A stretch of DNA of 64,000 bases from Methanolobus profundi (GCF_900114835.1 NZ_FOUJ01000005.1:1-64000); one strand, 5' to 3'. Counted from the stretch's first letter, positions 34,158-43,587 are shown. The notes: a model not told the origin generated them from the sequence alone. Numbers and translations are program-made.

Positions 34158-35624
34158 TTAATATTCTGTTTCCACGGAGTATGTTATCTTTTTCTCACCG
34201 TCTGCTGGTACTTTGACCTTAAATTCAATGGTTGATGAGTCAATTTCGGTGAAGCTATCTGATGAACTCAGAATTTCCCAATCTCCTCTGAAAGTTTCTA
34301 TCACATTGATCTCTACGCTTTCTTCCTTGTGATTCTTCAGTTCAATAACAAAAGTTCTTTTCTCCGAGGTATCTCCTGTTCTTTTGTAATAGCTCTGTCT
34401 TCTGTCTCCGGTGATATCAAATGCATTTCCTACCAGTATCTCAACTTCTTCATCTTTTGGTGTGTGATCTATTTCATCTTCTCCCAGGAATTGAAGTTGC
34501 CCCTGAGAATCTGATTTGTATACCCTGACAACTCCTTTTGGAAGGGGTGTACCAAGATCGTTCTCTTCTGAATTGTTGATCTCAAGTATAACTTTGATCT
34601 TATCTTCGTTCTCATACAGATATTTCTTCTTTACCGGTATCTCATCAGATGACAGCAGAGCTATTTGCTTTACTTCATTGTTATTCAGTGTCGTGGTTCT
34701 TTCCAGTGTGTACAGGTGATAATCAAAAAGAGATTCCTCAGCTACCGACAGGTCTGCAAAGAAACCTGCAAAAGTTTCAACTTCCATGGATTCATATCCA
34801 TCATATATCTTGTAGGATGCTTGGCTGACCTGATTTATATCTCCTGCAACCAGTTTCAATTTTGCATTTTCAAAAGTCGTTCCGGCCTTATTGTCAACAG
34901 TGACCCATCCGTCCAGGTTTGCTTCTGTGTCATCTTCATTTATTTTGACAATGTAGTTTGCTTTCCAGTTGATACCATCTGTAAGATAGGTGGTGAGTAC
35001 GTCCCTTTCCCCGTCAACAGAAGAGTATACTTGCCACACGAGGGTCGGTTTTGTGAGTAGTCCGGCAGCATCCGGATATTCTATCTTTGATACTTCAGAG
35101 AGGGTAACAATTCCATCATTGGTCTTGAGGACAATGTTCTCTGAATGGCTGAGCAGTTTTCCGCTATATGTTATCCCTTCCATATCGGTGACTATTATCT
35201 CTTCATCCAGGTATTTGTCCAGAAGCTTGCTGCTACTGACCAGGTCATACTGGTAGTTCTGTTCAATGACAAAAGTATCCGGGTTCTCGGTATCCTCGAA
35301 AGTTACGGATGTGGCATCTATGCCTGAAGCGACATCCACGAACTCGACCAGGTTTATCCCTGTTCTAAGGTCTATGTTCCTTTTATCTTTTACAAGAGCA
35401 ATATTCTGGTTATATACGGTAAGTTCTGTATCCTCACTCATTTCATCTGCAGATGCTATCTCAAAGAACGATGCTATTGAGTTTGTTTTTGTTGCGACCG
35501 TTGAATGTGATATATGGTTGATCTCATTGTCGTATGAAGTCTCTTTTCCGCTTTGCAGGAGTGCACTTGCTGCTGTGACAAGTAATATCAGCATGGCTAT
35601 GTAAAATATTTTCTTTGAATGCAT
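34158..35624 (-). CDS. Secreted or membrane-anchored DUF4139 protein
   Basis: An N-terminal signal or anchor helix (KKIFYIAMLILLVTAASALL) precedes an exported beta-rich protein of 488 residues. The DUF4139 region covers about residues 180-488, with TYLTDGINWKANYIV, LDGWVTVDNKAGTTFENAKLKLVAG and the late YYKRTGD...FVIELKNHKEE pattern. The family is found in surface or cell-envelope proteins of unknown role. No sortase or PGF-type anchor is seen at the C-terminus. Only six bases separate it from the end of the hybrid kinase gene on the other strand. Confidence 0.8.
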   Translation of the reverse strand: MHSKKIFYIAMLILLVTAASALLQSGKETSYDNEINHISHSTVATKTNSIASFFEIASADEMSEDTELTVYNQNIALVKDKRNIDLRTGINLVEFVDVASGIDATSVTFEDTENPDTFVIEQNYQYDLVSSSKLLDKYLDEEIIVTDMEGITYSGKLLSHSENIVLKTNDGIVTLSEVSKIEYPDAAGLLTKPTLVWQVYSSVDGERDVLTTYLTDGINWKANYIVKINEDDTEANLDGWVTVDNKAGTTFENAKLKLVAGDINQVSQASYKIYDGYESMEVETFAGFFADLSVAEESLFDYHLYTLERTTTLNNNEVKQIALLSSDEIPVKKKYLYENEDKIKVILEINNSEENDLGTPLPKGVVRVYKSDSQGQLQFLGEDEIDHTPKDEEVEILVGNAFDITGDRRQSYYKRTGDTSEKRTFVIELKNHKEESVEINVIETFRGDWEILSSSDSFTEIDSSTIEFKVKVPADGEKKITYSVETEY

Positions 35625-35704
35625 AATTTAAGAAAGAAGTATGTATTATTAATAAATTTTGACAAATATCAAATAAATGTAGGGGCAGGAGTTCTGAAAA
35701 GGAC

Positions 35705-35713
35705 TTTATATTT
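35705..35713 (+). promoter_or_regulatory. TATA box of nth
   Basis: TTTATATTT lies about 24 bases from the ATG at 35733. That spacing puts the transcript start at or next to the start codon, so the message is likely leaderless, and it supports 35733 as the true start. Confidence 0.45.
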
Positions 35714-35732
35714 CGAGTCCGATCATTACTCC

Positions 35733-36344
35733 ATGTATGCCGAAGATGTAGTCGCACGCCTCAGGGAATTGTATCCTGGTGGATATTTCCACATCAATAA
35801 GGACCCTTTCTATCTTCTGATCTCCACTGTGCTGTCCCAGCGCACACGTGATGATGTGACAATTCCAACGAGCCAGAAACTTTTCAGTGTGTTCGGCACG
35901 GTTGAGGAAATGGCGCAAGCAGATGTTGATGAGTTACAGGAGCTTATCAGGAATGTGGGCTTCTACAGGGTGAAGGCGCAGCGTATACTTGATATTTCCC
36001 GTATCATTCTACAGGACTACGATGGAGTTGTTCCAGATAGTATGGATGAACTTCTGAAACTTCCCGGAGTTGGTCGAAAGACTGCTAACTGTGTGCTTGG
36101 TTATGGTTTCGAGCAGGATGTTATCGCAGTGGATACTCATGTACATAGGATCTCCAATCGTATGGGTCTGGTTGAGACCTCGGAGCCGGATGAGACCGAG
36201 AAAGAGCTTGAGAAGGTACTCTCAAAAGAGGACTGGAAGGACATTAACGGACTCATGGTGCTGTTCGGACAGAATGTATGCAGGCCGGTGGGTCCAAAAT
36301 GTAATGAGTGTATTATGGATGACATCTGTCCTAAGATCATCTGA
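35733..36344 (+). CDS. nth: Endonuclease III (DNA glycosylase/AP lyase)
   Basis: The enzyme removes oxidised pyrimidines and cuts the abasic site. It has the helix-hairpin-helix LPGVGRKTANCVL with the catalytic Lys, the catalytic Asp in VIAVDTHVHRI, and the C-terminal [4Fe-4S] ligands in CRPVGPKCNECIMDDIC. From the ATG at 35733 it has 203 residues, the normal length. The frame stays open upstream to 35619, but those 38 residues are atypical and overlap the divergent promoter region, so I reject them. Confidence 0.93.
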   Translation: MYAEDVVARLRELYPGGYFHINKDPFYLLISTVLSQRTRDDVTIPTSQKLFSVFGTVEEMAQADVDELQELIRNVGFYRVKAQRILDISRIILQDYDGVVPDSMDELLKLPGVGRKTANCVLGYGFEQDVIAVDTHVHRISNRMGLVETSEPDETEKELEKVLSKEDWKDINGLMVLFGQNVCRPVGPKCNECIMDDICPKII

Positions 36345-36481
36345 CCATCATCAAACTAAAAATGGGAGTTTCAACAAAGTATTTATTGATATATTCTATA
36401 TAAAGCAGAAATCTCGTGAACCATGCCATAACTCTAATATATAAAGCGCTGGTTTGCACGAGAGTCGATAAATTTCATAGT

Positions 36482-36488
36482 TATAAAT
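36482..36488 (+). promoter_or_regulatory. TATA box of fae-hps
   Basis: TATAAAT at 36482-36488 would start transcription around 36512 and give a leader of about 60 bases. The 227-base region upstream of the gene is A/T rich and contains a second TATA-like TATATAAAG near 36438-36446. Confidence 0.4.
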
Positions 36489-36571
36489 AGTATAATTGCT
36501 TAATTAAGAAACTATAGGCAATTACGAACTACGGATGAGTTATTTATCCACTATCTATACGAGTGAGAATC

Positions 36572-37750
36572 ATGTTACTAATCGGAGAAGCATTAATCGG
36601 CGAGGCACCAGAACTCGCACACGTTGACCTTATGATCGGAAACAAAGACGGTCCTGTAGGTCAGGCATTCGCAAACGGATTAACACAGCTTTCAGCAGGT
36701 CATACACCTCTGCTTTCAGTTGTCCGTCCAAACCTTCCAACAAAACCTGCAACACTTATCGTGCCAAAGGTAACAGTAAAGAACATGGACCAGGCATCCC
36801 AGATATTCGGTCCTGCACAGGCTGCTGTTGCAAAGGCTGTTGCAGATGCTCTTGAAGAAGGCGCATTCGGTGACCTCGATGTTGAGGATATCGTTGTTGT
36901 TGCAAGTGTCTTTATCCACCCTGAGGCAACTGACTACAACAGGATCTACAGATACAACTACGGAGCTACAAAATTGGCAGTAAAGCGCGCAGTAGATGGC
37001 TTCCCTGACATTGACACAGTACTCAAGGAGAAGGACAGAATGGGTCACGCTATCATGGGATTCAAGGTATCCAGACTCTGGAACCCACCATACCTTCAGG
37101 TTGCACTTGACAATCCAAACCTTCCTGTTATCCAGAACATCGTTAAGCAGATCCCTAAGAGCGACCACGTTATTCTTGAAGCAGGTACACCTCTTATCAA
37201 ACGCTATGGTGTTGACGTGATCAGCAAGCTCAGAGAGATCCGTCCTGATGCATTCATAGTTGCTGACCTTAAGACCCTGGACACAGGAAACCTCGAGGCA
37301 CGTATGGTAGCTGACGCAACTGCAGACGCAATTGTTGTCTCCGCACTCGCACCAGTAGCAACCCTTAACAAGGCGATCGAGGAAGCTCACAAGACAGGTA
37401 TCTATGCTATCATGGACACACTCAACTGTGACGACCCAGTAGCAGTACTCAAGCAGCTCGATGTACTTCCTGATGTAGTTGAACTCCACCGTGGAATTGA
37501 CATCGAGGAAACAGAGCACGCATGGGGCAACATCGACGACATCAAGGCACTCTCACCAAAGATCCTGGTGGCAGTCGCTGGTGGTGTACGTATCGACACT
37601 ATGCCAGCTGCACTTAAGGCAGGCGCAGATGTCCTTGTAGTTGGAAGAGCTATCACCAACGCAAAGGATGTAAGGCAGGTCGCAGAGAAATTCATTGAAG
37701 GTCTTAACAACCCTGAGATCGACCAGTTCAGAGTTATGACCGACTTCTAA
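36572..37750 (+). CDS. fae-hps: Bifunctional formaldehyde-activating enzyme / 3-hexulose-6-phosphate synthase
   Basis: The N-terminal part (about 1-160) is Fae, which condenses formaldehyde with tetrahydromethanopterin ([20 protein letters not shown], and the active-site His in AHVDL). The C-terminal part (about 170-392) is HPS of the orotidine-phosphate decarboxylase fold, with [13 protein letters not shown] and the catalytic [10 protein letters not shown]. In methanogens lacking the oxidative pentose route the HPS part runs backward to make ribulose-5-phosphate for nucleotides. I choose ATG 36572 because GAGTGAGA precedes it; a GTG at 36563 overlaps that site. Codons are strongly biased as in mtd, so it is highly expressed. 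Confidence 0.97.
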   Translation: MLLIGEALIGEAPELAHVDLMIGNKDGPVGQAFANGLTQLSAGHTPLLSVVRPNLPTKPATLIVPKVTVKNMDQASQIFGPAQAAVAKAVADALEEGAFGDLDVEDIVVVASVFIHPEATDYNRIYRYNYGATKLAVKRAVDGFPDIDTVLKEKDRMGHAIMGFKVSRLWNPPYLQVALDNPNLPVIQNIVKQIPKSDHVILEAGTPLIKRYGVDVISKLREIRPDAFIVADLKTLDTGNLEARMVADATADAIVVSALAPVATLNKAIEEAHKTGIYAIMDTLNCDDPVAVLKQLDVLPDVVELHRGIDIEETEHAWGNIDDIKALSPKILVAVAGGVRIDTMPAALKAGADVLVVGRAITNAKDVRQVAEKFIEGLNNPEIDQFRVMTDF

Positions 37751-37752
37751 GC

Positions 37753-37787
37753 GTGTGGGATTTCCACACTCTTATCTTCTTTTTTCT
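37753..37787 (+). terminator. Terminator of fae-hps
   Basis: GTGTGG (37753-37758) pairs with CCACAC (37764-37769), followed by TCTTATCTTC and a T6 run. It lies two bases after the stop codon. Confidence 0.6.
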
Positions 37788-37938
37788 TAACTTTTAGTCT
37801 CACTTTTCACCTCTTCTCACTATTCCCTACGTTTCTCCCAAGATTCTCCCACGTTTATATTTATAGTTGGAGTTACATCTCTATTGCTGCGTACAAGATG
37901 CGCATACTGATATTCATATGATCATTGGAGAGATTTAA

Positions 37939-38607
37939 TTGAGTTCTACACTAATTGTCCTTAACCTCAAAACATACCTTGAGGGCACAGGCGAAGGCGC
38001 CGTAAAGGTTGCACAGGCATGTAAAGAAGTTGCAGATGACAGCGGAATTGAAATTGGTGTTGCACCACAGTTCTGTGATATATACCGCGTTGCATCACAG
38101 GTTGACCTGCCGGTCTACTCACAGAGTCTTGATCCGGTCGGAGCAGGCAGCTTTACAGGACATGCATTCGTCCAGTCCATCAAAGACGCAGGCGCAGTTG
38201 GAACCCTTATCAACCACTCCGAATGCCGTCTCACACTTGCGAACATCGATGCATCCATCACAACTGCAAAGAACGCAGCTCTCAAAACAATAGTCTGCAC
38301 CAACAACGTTGCAACTTCAGCGGCAGCAGCAGCACTCGGTCCAGATTATGTTGCAGTAGAACCGCCAGAGCTTATCGGCTCCGGCATCCCTGTATCAAAA
38401 GCAGACCCTGGAGTAGTCACAGGTTCAGTTGATGCAGTAAAGAGGATCAACCCTGCAGTACAGGTTCTCTGCGGTGCAGGAATCTCAAAAGGTGAAGACC
38501 TTGCAGCAGCTCTTGAACTTGGTTCAGTTGGCGTTCTGCTGGCATCAGGTATCGTGAAAGCTGCTAATCCTAAAGCAGCACTTGAAGACCTTGTAAGCAA
38601 GGTCTGA
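37939..38607 (+). CDS. tpiA: Triosephosphate isomerase (archaeal type)
   Basis: The enzyme interconverts dihydroxyacetone phosphate and glyceraldehyde-3-phosphate. The 222-residue length is that of the short archaeal enzyme. Motifs are VLNLKTYLEG with the active-site Asn and Lys, LINHSECR with the catalytic His, and AVEPPELIGSG with the catalytic Glu, followed by the phosphate loop CGAGIS. The start is a TTG at 37939, preceded by GGAGAG at 37927-37932. It lies 190 bases downstream of fae-hps, probably as a separate unit. Confidence 0.95.
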   Translation: MSSTLIVLNLKTYLEGTGEGAVKVAQACKEVADDSGIEIGVAPQFCDIYRVASQVDLPVYSQSLDPVGAGSFTGHAFVQSIKDAGAVGTLINHSECRLTLANIDASITTAKNAALKTIVCTNNVATSAAAAALGPDYVAVEPPELIGSGIPVSKADPGVVTGSVDAVKRINPAVQVLCGAGISKGEDLAAALELGSVGVLLASGIVKAANPKAALEDLVSKV

Positions 38608-38646
38608 TTATTCTTTTTTTAAAATAAGTAAAAACCATTTGGGATT

Positions 38647-39978
38647 TCATATTAGTTGCTCTTCTCCTCGAATAGTGCAACCAATGCCCTTAAGCTGCCT
38701 CTCCACTTCCTGATGCACCTTTTCAGCTTCAAGATCGCCCATGATCATCACGCGGAAAGTAACACTCAGCCTTTCAGTACCTTTAATGCCATCATACCTG
38801 TCAATGATCTCAATTGAAACGATGTCATCATTACAGGAAACAAGCTCCATGATAACATCTGCATTAGCTCCCTCGGGGATAAGTACAGATATATCTCTTA
38901 GATGGTGTTCGAGGTTGTCGAGTTTCCACTCATGCATCTTCTCTTCATCCAGCAAACGGATGTTCTCTATTTTAAGTGATATCATCCTGCTTCCACATTC
39001 GAGAACAACATCTCTTGGTGTCACTTTCTCGACAATTCCAGTATGGACTATCCCTGAATAGATGTGTCTGACACCGATCTCCTGTCCTATGGAATCCAGC
39101 AACTTGTCGAATTCAGCGATCTTTGAGTTTATGAGCTTGTCAGAGCGGCGAAGTGCAGATGCAGTATCTCCGAAATGTACTGCTGCCTCTTTCATTTTGT
39201 TGGTGAAGGCTTCAACATCCTTTTTCCTGACAATTGAGGACATCTCGCTGCATTGATTCATGAAAGCATCATGAACTTTGAGAACTTCCGGGTTCTCCAT
39301 CTGGATGTATGCGTAGAGGTATGGGTTCTGTCCGATTATCCTGCCAACGAAATCAAGCATGATGTCGTAGACCGGGCTCATGAACCTTCTTGATTCGTTC
39401 ACGCTGAAATCAAGGGCATCAAAGGTGGTTCCTATGGTGATGTATGCGAAGTGTGTAAGTCCCTGCACAACGGAAACGAACCTGTCGTGCTCTGCTGGGG
39501 TGATAACTTCGATGTGTGCGCCGTTGTCCTCAAAAAGTGAGTGCATGATCGGGAACCATTTATCACATCGTCCTTCGATGGGTGTTAGAATGAATATCTG
39601 GCCGTGCAGACTTGGAATAGATGGTCCGAACATAGGGTGGGTACCGAGTATCTCCACACCTTCGGGAGCATACTTCTTCATGGCCTCGGTGGGTCCGACC
39701 TTAAGTGATGTGAAATCCATAAGCAGGCTTCCACTCTTCATTTTAGGGGCAGTCTCACTGATGACCCTCTCGGTTATATTGATAGGTACTGTTACGATAA
39801 CAATGTCGCTGGTGCTAATTGCAGCATCAAGGTCACTGGCGAACTCAACTCCCATTCGCTCTGCAACCTCAATTTTCCCGCTGCTGCCCCAGACAACAAC
39901 ATCGTAACCGTGGTTCTTAAAAAAGGGAGTGAACCACTGTCCCATCTCGCCGGTACCGCCTATGATAAGGACCTTCAA
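38647..39978 (-). CDS. tyrA: Prephenate dehydrogenase with C-terminal FDX-ACB-like domain
   Basis: The N-terminal Rossmann domain (IIGGTGEMGQWF) and helical dimer domain (about 1-290), with THPMFGPSIPS and VQGLTHF, make this the NAD(P)-linked dehydrogenase of tyrosine synthesis. About residues 290-345 form a small beta-rich segment. About residues 350-443 (RDISVLIPEGANADVIMELV ... EIIDRYDGIKGTERLSVTFRVMIMG) resemble the FDX-ACB domain of phenylalanyl-tRNA synthetase beta. That extension is odd for the family and could sense an aromatic ligand. The start is TTG at 39978, two bases after the aroE stop, with GGAGG upstream. Confidence 0.88.
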   Translation of the reverse strand: MKVLIIGGTGEMGQWFTPFFKNHGYDVVVWGSSGKIEVAERMGVEFASDLDAAISTSDIVIVTVPINITERVISETAPKMKSGSLLMDFTSLKVGPTEAMKKYAPEGVEILGTHPMFGPSIPSLHGQIFILTPIEGRCDKWFPIMHSLFEDNGAHIEVITPAEHDRFVSVVQGLTHFAYITIGTTFDALDFSVNESRRFMSPVYDIMLDFVGRIIGQNPYLYAYIQMENPEVLKVHDAFMNQCSEMSSIVRKKDVEAFTNKMKEAAVHFGDTASALRRSDKLINSKIAEFDKLLDSIGQEIGVRHIYSGIVHTGIVEKVTPRDVVLECGSRMISLKIENIRLLDEEKMHEWKLDNLEHHLRDISVLIPEGANADVIMELVSCNDDIVSIEIIDRYDGIKGTERLSVTFRVMIMGDLEAEKVHQEVERQLKGIGCTIRGEEQLI

Positions 39979-39980
39979 AC

Positions 39981-40796
39981 TCAGAAGCCCTCCAAAACTG
40001 CTTTTTTCATAACATCGATCGGTGGCTCAACGCCAGTCCAGATCTTAAATGCCTCTGCACCCTGGTAGACAAGCATCATCTCTCCGGTGACAGCTTTAGC
40101 ACCGGCTTTCTTTGCTTCTTTCAGGAGGGTGGTTTCCAGAGGGTTGTACACTATATCGAATACAGTAAGGTCTGAGTGCATGTCCTCTGCTGTTGCTATC
40201 GTTCCCTCGGTCTTTGGATGCATTCCGAGGGTAGTGCAATTGATGAGTATATCACTGTCAGCTATCAGTTCTCTAATATTGTCAAGTCCGCAACCTCTGG
40301 CACTGCCAACTGCCGACACGCCGGCTGCAAGCTCAACAGCTTTCTCTTCGGTCCTGTTGGCTATGGTGATGTCCGCTCCATCCTTTGCGAACTGGAATGC
40401 GATAGCTCTTGAAGCTCCGCCTGCACCTACTATCAGTACATTGGAACCATCTATCTTCACTCCTTTTTCCTCAAGGCTGCGTTTAGCACCAAGTCCGTCA
40501 GTATTGTAACCGACCATGCCGTCCTTGAAGTCAACGGTGTTCACTGCACCGATACCTTCTGCAAGTGGGTCTGCATCCACTATCTTCAATGCTTCCTGTT
40601 TCAGCGGAACGGTGAGGTTCACACCACCAAAACCCATTGCTTTTGCTCCAAGGAGTGCATCCCTCAGGTTCTCGGGGCTGACCCTGAATGCATGGTATGT
40701 GCATTCCATGTCAAGTTCCCTGAAAGCTGCATTGTGCATGTCAGGGGACTTTGAATGTGCTATCGGGTCACCGAATACGCCAAAAACTGTTCTCAA
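39981..40796 (-). CDS. aroE: Shikimate dehydrogenase
   Basis: The NADP-linked enzyme reduces 3-dehydroshikimate to shikimate. Motifs are GDPIAHSKSPDMHN at the N-terminus, the catalytic Lys in NLTVPLK, and the nucleotide loop GAGGASRAIA. I take the TTG at 40796, whose bases overlap the aroD stop (TTGA), giving the canonical start RTVFGVFGDPI and 271 residues. The frame stays open upstream to 40895, but that part lies inside aroD and has no family likeness. The genes are coupled as aroD-aroE-tyrA. Confidence 0.94.
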   Translation of the reverse strand: MRTVFGVFGDPIAHSKSPDMHNAAFRELDMECTYHAFRVSPENLRDALLGAKAMGFGGVNLTVPLKQEALKIVDADPLAEGIGAVNTVDFKDGMVGYNTDGLGAKRSLEEKGVKIDGSNVLIVGAGGASRAIAFQFAKDGADITIANRTEEKAVELAAGVSAVGSARGCGLDNIRELIADSDILINCTTLGMHPKTEGTIATAEDMHSDLTVFDIVYNPLETTLLKEAKKAGAKAVTGEMMLVYQGAEAFKIWTGVEPPIDVMKKAVLEGF

Positions 40797-41497
40797 AAGA
40801 GTATCTCCAGAGCTGACTTTAGTTCGTGTATCTTTATCTGTCCGGGTGCAACTGCCTGTGCTATTGCTCCGTATGTAAGACGTGAACCGTAACATGGTGC
40901 AACGATGCGGCTATGTTTGCCGATCTCTCCCATTGCAATGGTGCATACTGGTTTTTCCATATCGGCGGTTGCCTGCAATACGTCCAGTACATCCTGTTTT
41001 GACTTTGCCATGACTGCAAGTTTTGCGATATCGCCACCAGCTTCGTGTGCGCTGTCAAGTATCTTTTTCATTATCTCGACAGAAGGGGTTCCGTCAAAAT
41101 CATGAGCAGAAACAATAACTGTCACTCCTGCTGCTTTTGCTGCTGCGATGACCATGTTACGCTGATCTTCATCTGCGCTAAGTTCTATGTCAACTGCTTC
41201 CACGTAAGGCATGATGTCGATCAGAAGTTTGATCCTGTCATCTTCTGAACCTTCCCACTTGCCGCCATCAGATTGTAATCTATTGGTTGCAATACACGGA
41301 AGGCTGGTATTCGCTTTGATCCTGTCAATGGTCTTCTTAGCCTCTTCAAGGTCTGAGAAATTGAGAAGATCAAGTCTCAGCTCAAGGACGTTCGCACCCA
41401 GCCAGTTTGCAGCCTTTGCATTCTCAGCGGGGTCATCGTCTATCACTGAAACGATAGCAGGTCGCATGTCAAGGTCAAAAGTACCTATCTTAACCAT
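40793..41497 (-). CDS. aroD: 3-Dehydroquinate dehydratase, type I
   Basis: The enzyme dehydrates 3-dehydroquinate through a lysine Schiff base. The catalytic His is in VSAHDFDGTP and the Schiff-base Lys in GDIAKLAVMA, with the N-terminal pattern ANWLGANVLELRLD. I choose the ATG at 41497 (234 residues) because GGAGAG lies six bases before it; a GTG at 41515 would overlap aroB' by 4 and add six residues. It is the third gene of the aromatic operon and overlaps aroE by 4. Confidence 0.94.
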   Translation of the reverse strand: MVKIGTFDLDMRPAIVSVIDDDPAENAKAANWLGANVLELRLDLLNFSDLEEAKKTIDRIKANTSLPCIATNRLQSDGGKWEGSEDDRIKLLIDIMPYVEAVDIELSADEDQRNMVIAAAKAAGVTVIVSAHDFDGTPSVEIMKKILDSAHEAGGDIAKLAVMAKSKQDVLDVLQATADMEKPVCTIAMGEIGKHSRIVAPCYGSRLTYGAIAQAVAPGQIKIHELKSALEILF

Positions 41498-41511
41498 GAG
41501 CAACTCTCCGG

Positions 41512-42654
41512 TCACTTCTCGATAATGGTCTCTTCGATCTTCATACCGAAGTGACGGCCAATATCCTCTGAGTAGACAAGTATCTCGTCGCCGACCTTTA
41601 TGTCTGTCACTGCTATTGGTTCCTTGTCCTTTGTGACGAGCTTGATGGTCTCTGCGTTCTGCAGTATGTTCTTGATGATCTTGCCATCAAGGTCAGCTTC
41701 CACAAGGATAAGCGGTCTTCTTTCGATCTTTACCCGACCGACAACACCAGTTCTCTGCTTTCCGTCACCGTCAACTATTGTGACCTGGTCGCCGGCTTTG
41801 AGCTCTGAAAGGTAGCGTGTCTTCTCTCCTACCTTTATGTAAGCATGTACTGCACCTGCATTCACTCTGAATGGCCGGGAAGCCACGTATGGACTTTCCT
41901 CTGATTCTGAGTGCACAAGGAACATTCCATTAGCCTGTGAACCTACAAGCATTCCTTCGCCTTTTACCATGAGGTTGCATGTGTCCACACAGACCCTGTC
42001 GCCCATGCCGATGGATTCGACATTTGTGACTACGGCTGTTTTTATGTCAAGACTTGTGACGCCTGCACTTTCAGCGACCTCGGCTGTCTTCTTTATCTGG
42101 CTCAGGTCCTTTGTGTCAAGCATTACGCCATCGGTACCGTGTTCCATGGTCTCGAATGCAAGCTTTGCCTGCTCTGAGTTCTGGACACCGGAAAAGAGCT
42201 TTACATCCTTCTTCTGCAATCCTGCAATGAGATTCTCAAGAGGAATGACCTGCCAGTCAGTACCTATGGTGATAAGATAATCACAGACACTTCCCATCTC
42301 TGCTGCAAAGTTCTCATAGTCCTTGTTGCGAATGATGACGTAGCCTGCGACCTTTAATCCCTTCTCTTTCAGACGAAGAGCTGTTGTGATATCGAGGGAT
42401 CCTGCGTAATCTGGTGGCAATGGCTTTGTACCGTCTCCTTCTCCTCCTTTACCAACAACGATTATCTCTGCATCCTCAACATCAGTTGAAGCAAAGGCAG
42501 CTACCTTGGTTTTTCCAAGTTCCTTCACTTTACCGACATCGGCAGCATCTACCAGTATGGCGTCAACTCCGGATTCCATTCCGGTTGTGATTATAGCCTT
42601 GCGTTCATCCCAGTTGCCTTCATCGGCTTTGATCCATATCATTTTATTATTCAT
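41512..42654 (-). CDS. aroB': 3-Dehydroquinate synthase II (archaeal AroB')
   Basis: This NAD-dependent enzyme deaminates and cyclises ADTH to 3-dehydroquinate in the methanogen shikimate route, replacing classical AroB. The N-terminus KMIWIKADEGNWDERKAIIT and the middle GDRVCVDTCNLMVKGEGMLVGSQANGMFLVHSESEESPYV region are characteristic, and 380 residues is standard. It follows aroA' by 35 bases and precedes aroD by about 14, all on the minus strand. Confidence 0.95.
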   Translation of the reverse strand: MNNKMIWIKADEGNWDERKAIITTGMESGVDAILVDAADVGKVKELGKTKVAAFASTDVEDAEIIVVGKGGEGDGTKPLPPDYAGSLDITTALRLKEKGLKVAGYVIIRNKDYENFAAEMGSVCDYLITIGTDWQVIPLENLIAGLQKKDVKLFSGVQNSEQAKLAFETMEHGTDGVMLDTKDLSQIKKTAEVAESAGVTSLDIKTAVVTNVESIGMGDRVCVDTCNLMVKGEGMLVGSQANGMFLVHSESEESPYVASRPFRVNAGAVHAYIKVGEKTRYLSELKAGDQVTIVDGDGKQRTGVVGRVKIERRPLILVEADLDGKIIKNILQNAETIKLVTKDKEPIAVTDIKVGDEILVYSEDIGRHFGMKIEETIIEK

Positions 42655-42689
42655 ATGAGCACGTCCGCAGCACAGAGGAGTAACTGACC

Positions 42690-43487
42690 TTATTTCAGCA
42701 TTTCCAGTGCTTCTTCTACTGACTTTTTATGGTGCACTATCTCTGTTATTGCTCTTGTAATTTTTGTAGGGTTCTCGTGCTGGAACACGTTCCTTCCAAT
42801 TGCAACACCTCTTGCTCCGCCTTCCATTGCACCCTCGATCATCTGAAGGAATTCCTCGTCAGTATTGGTCTTTGGTCCGCCAGCGATAACTATTGGTACA
42901 GGACATCCCTGAACAACATCCTTGAATGTATCAACATCACCGGTGTAAAGTGTCTTTACGACATCTGCTCCGAGTTCAGCACCTACTCTGGCAACATGGC
43001 CTATAAGTTCAGCGTCATGTGGGTTACTGATGTCCTTACCACGTGGGTACATCATTGCAAGAAGTGGCATTCCCCAGTAGTTGCATTCCTCGGATACGCT
43101 TCCAAGTTTCTGGAGCTGGTCCGATTCGGTCTCTGAACCAACGTTCACATGAATGGATACAGCATCTGCTCCCATTTTCATTACTTCTTCAACAGAGCAC
43201 ACTTGTACCTTGTTATTTGGGTCAGGCCCAAGGATGGTCGATGCACTCATGTGAACTATGAGCCCTACATCGTGTCCGTATCCTCTGTGTCCGTGGGTAA
43301 CGATTCCTTTCTGCATAAGAACAGCATCTGCTCCGCCTTCTGCAACCTTATTGATGGTGTCTGCAACATCGATAAGGCCCTTGATAGGTCCATCTGATAT
43401 TCCGTGGTCCATAGGGATTATTACAATGTTCCTGCTGTCTCTGTGCATTATTCTTTCTATGCGTATCTTCTTTCCAATATCTGACAT
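42690..43487 (-). CDS. aroA': 2-Amino-3,7-dideoxy-D-threo-hept-6-ulosonate synthase (AroA')
   Basis: This class I aldolase-family protein of 265 residues makes the first committed compound (ADTH) of the archaeal shikimate route. It has [17 protein letters not shown], and the Schiff-base Lys in [10 protein letters not shown], and ends in [11 protein letters not shown]. It is paralogous to the gene at 26648. The operon position directly before aroB' is the main reason to prefer ADTH synthase over fructose-bisphosphate aldolase. It is the first gene of the operon behind a palindromic promoter. Confidence 0.92.
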   Translation of the reverse strand: MSDIGKKIRIERIMHRDSRNIVIIPMDHGISDGPIKGLIDVADTINKVAEGGADAVLMQKGIVTHGHRGYGHDVGLIVHMSASTILGPDPNNKVQVCSVEEVMKMGADAVSIHVNVGSETESDQLQKLGSVSEECNYWGMPLLAMMYPRGKDISNPHDAELIGHVARVGAELGADVVKTLYTGDVDTFKDVVQGCPVPIVIAGGPKTNTDEEFLQMIEGAMEGGARGVAIGRNVFQHENPTKITRAITEIVHHKKSVEEALEMLK

Positions 43488-43520
43488 TTGCTTTAGCCTT
43501 CTGTTAAGTTAATAATTGTG

Positions 43521-43587
43521 CAGTAATGTATTTTAATGTACATTACTGTATTTATACTATCTGTGTTACTATGTGACATAGTAGCAC
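43521..43587 (-). promoter_or_regulatory. Aromatic operon promoter with two palindromes
   Basis: On the minus strand a TATA box TATAAATA (complement of 43549-43556) would start transcription near 43523. A perfect 10-bp inverted repeat CAGTAATGTA/TACATTACTG (43521-43530 and 43539-43548) covers the start region; its right side overlaps a TGTACA hexamer (43537-43542). A second palindrome TACTATG-TGA-CATAGTA (43567-43583, extended with one mismatch to 43563-43587) lies just upstream of the TATA box. The first looks like a repressor site and the second like an activator site. TGTACA is the core of the TrpY box known from Methanothermobacter. Confidence 0.55.

Noticed and set aside
36716-37519. Long frame antisense to fae-hps
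   Set aside because: Cysteine- and valine-rich antisense reading caused by the strong codon bias of fae-hps; no ribosome site or family likeness.
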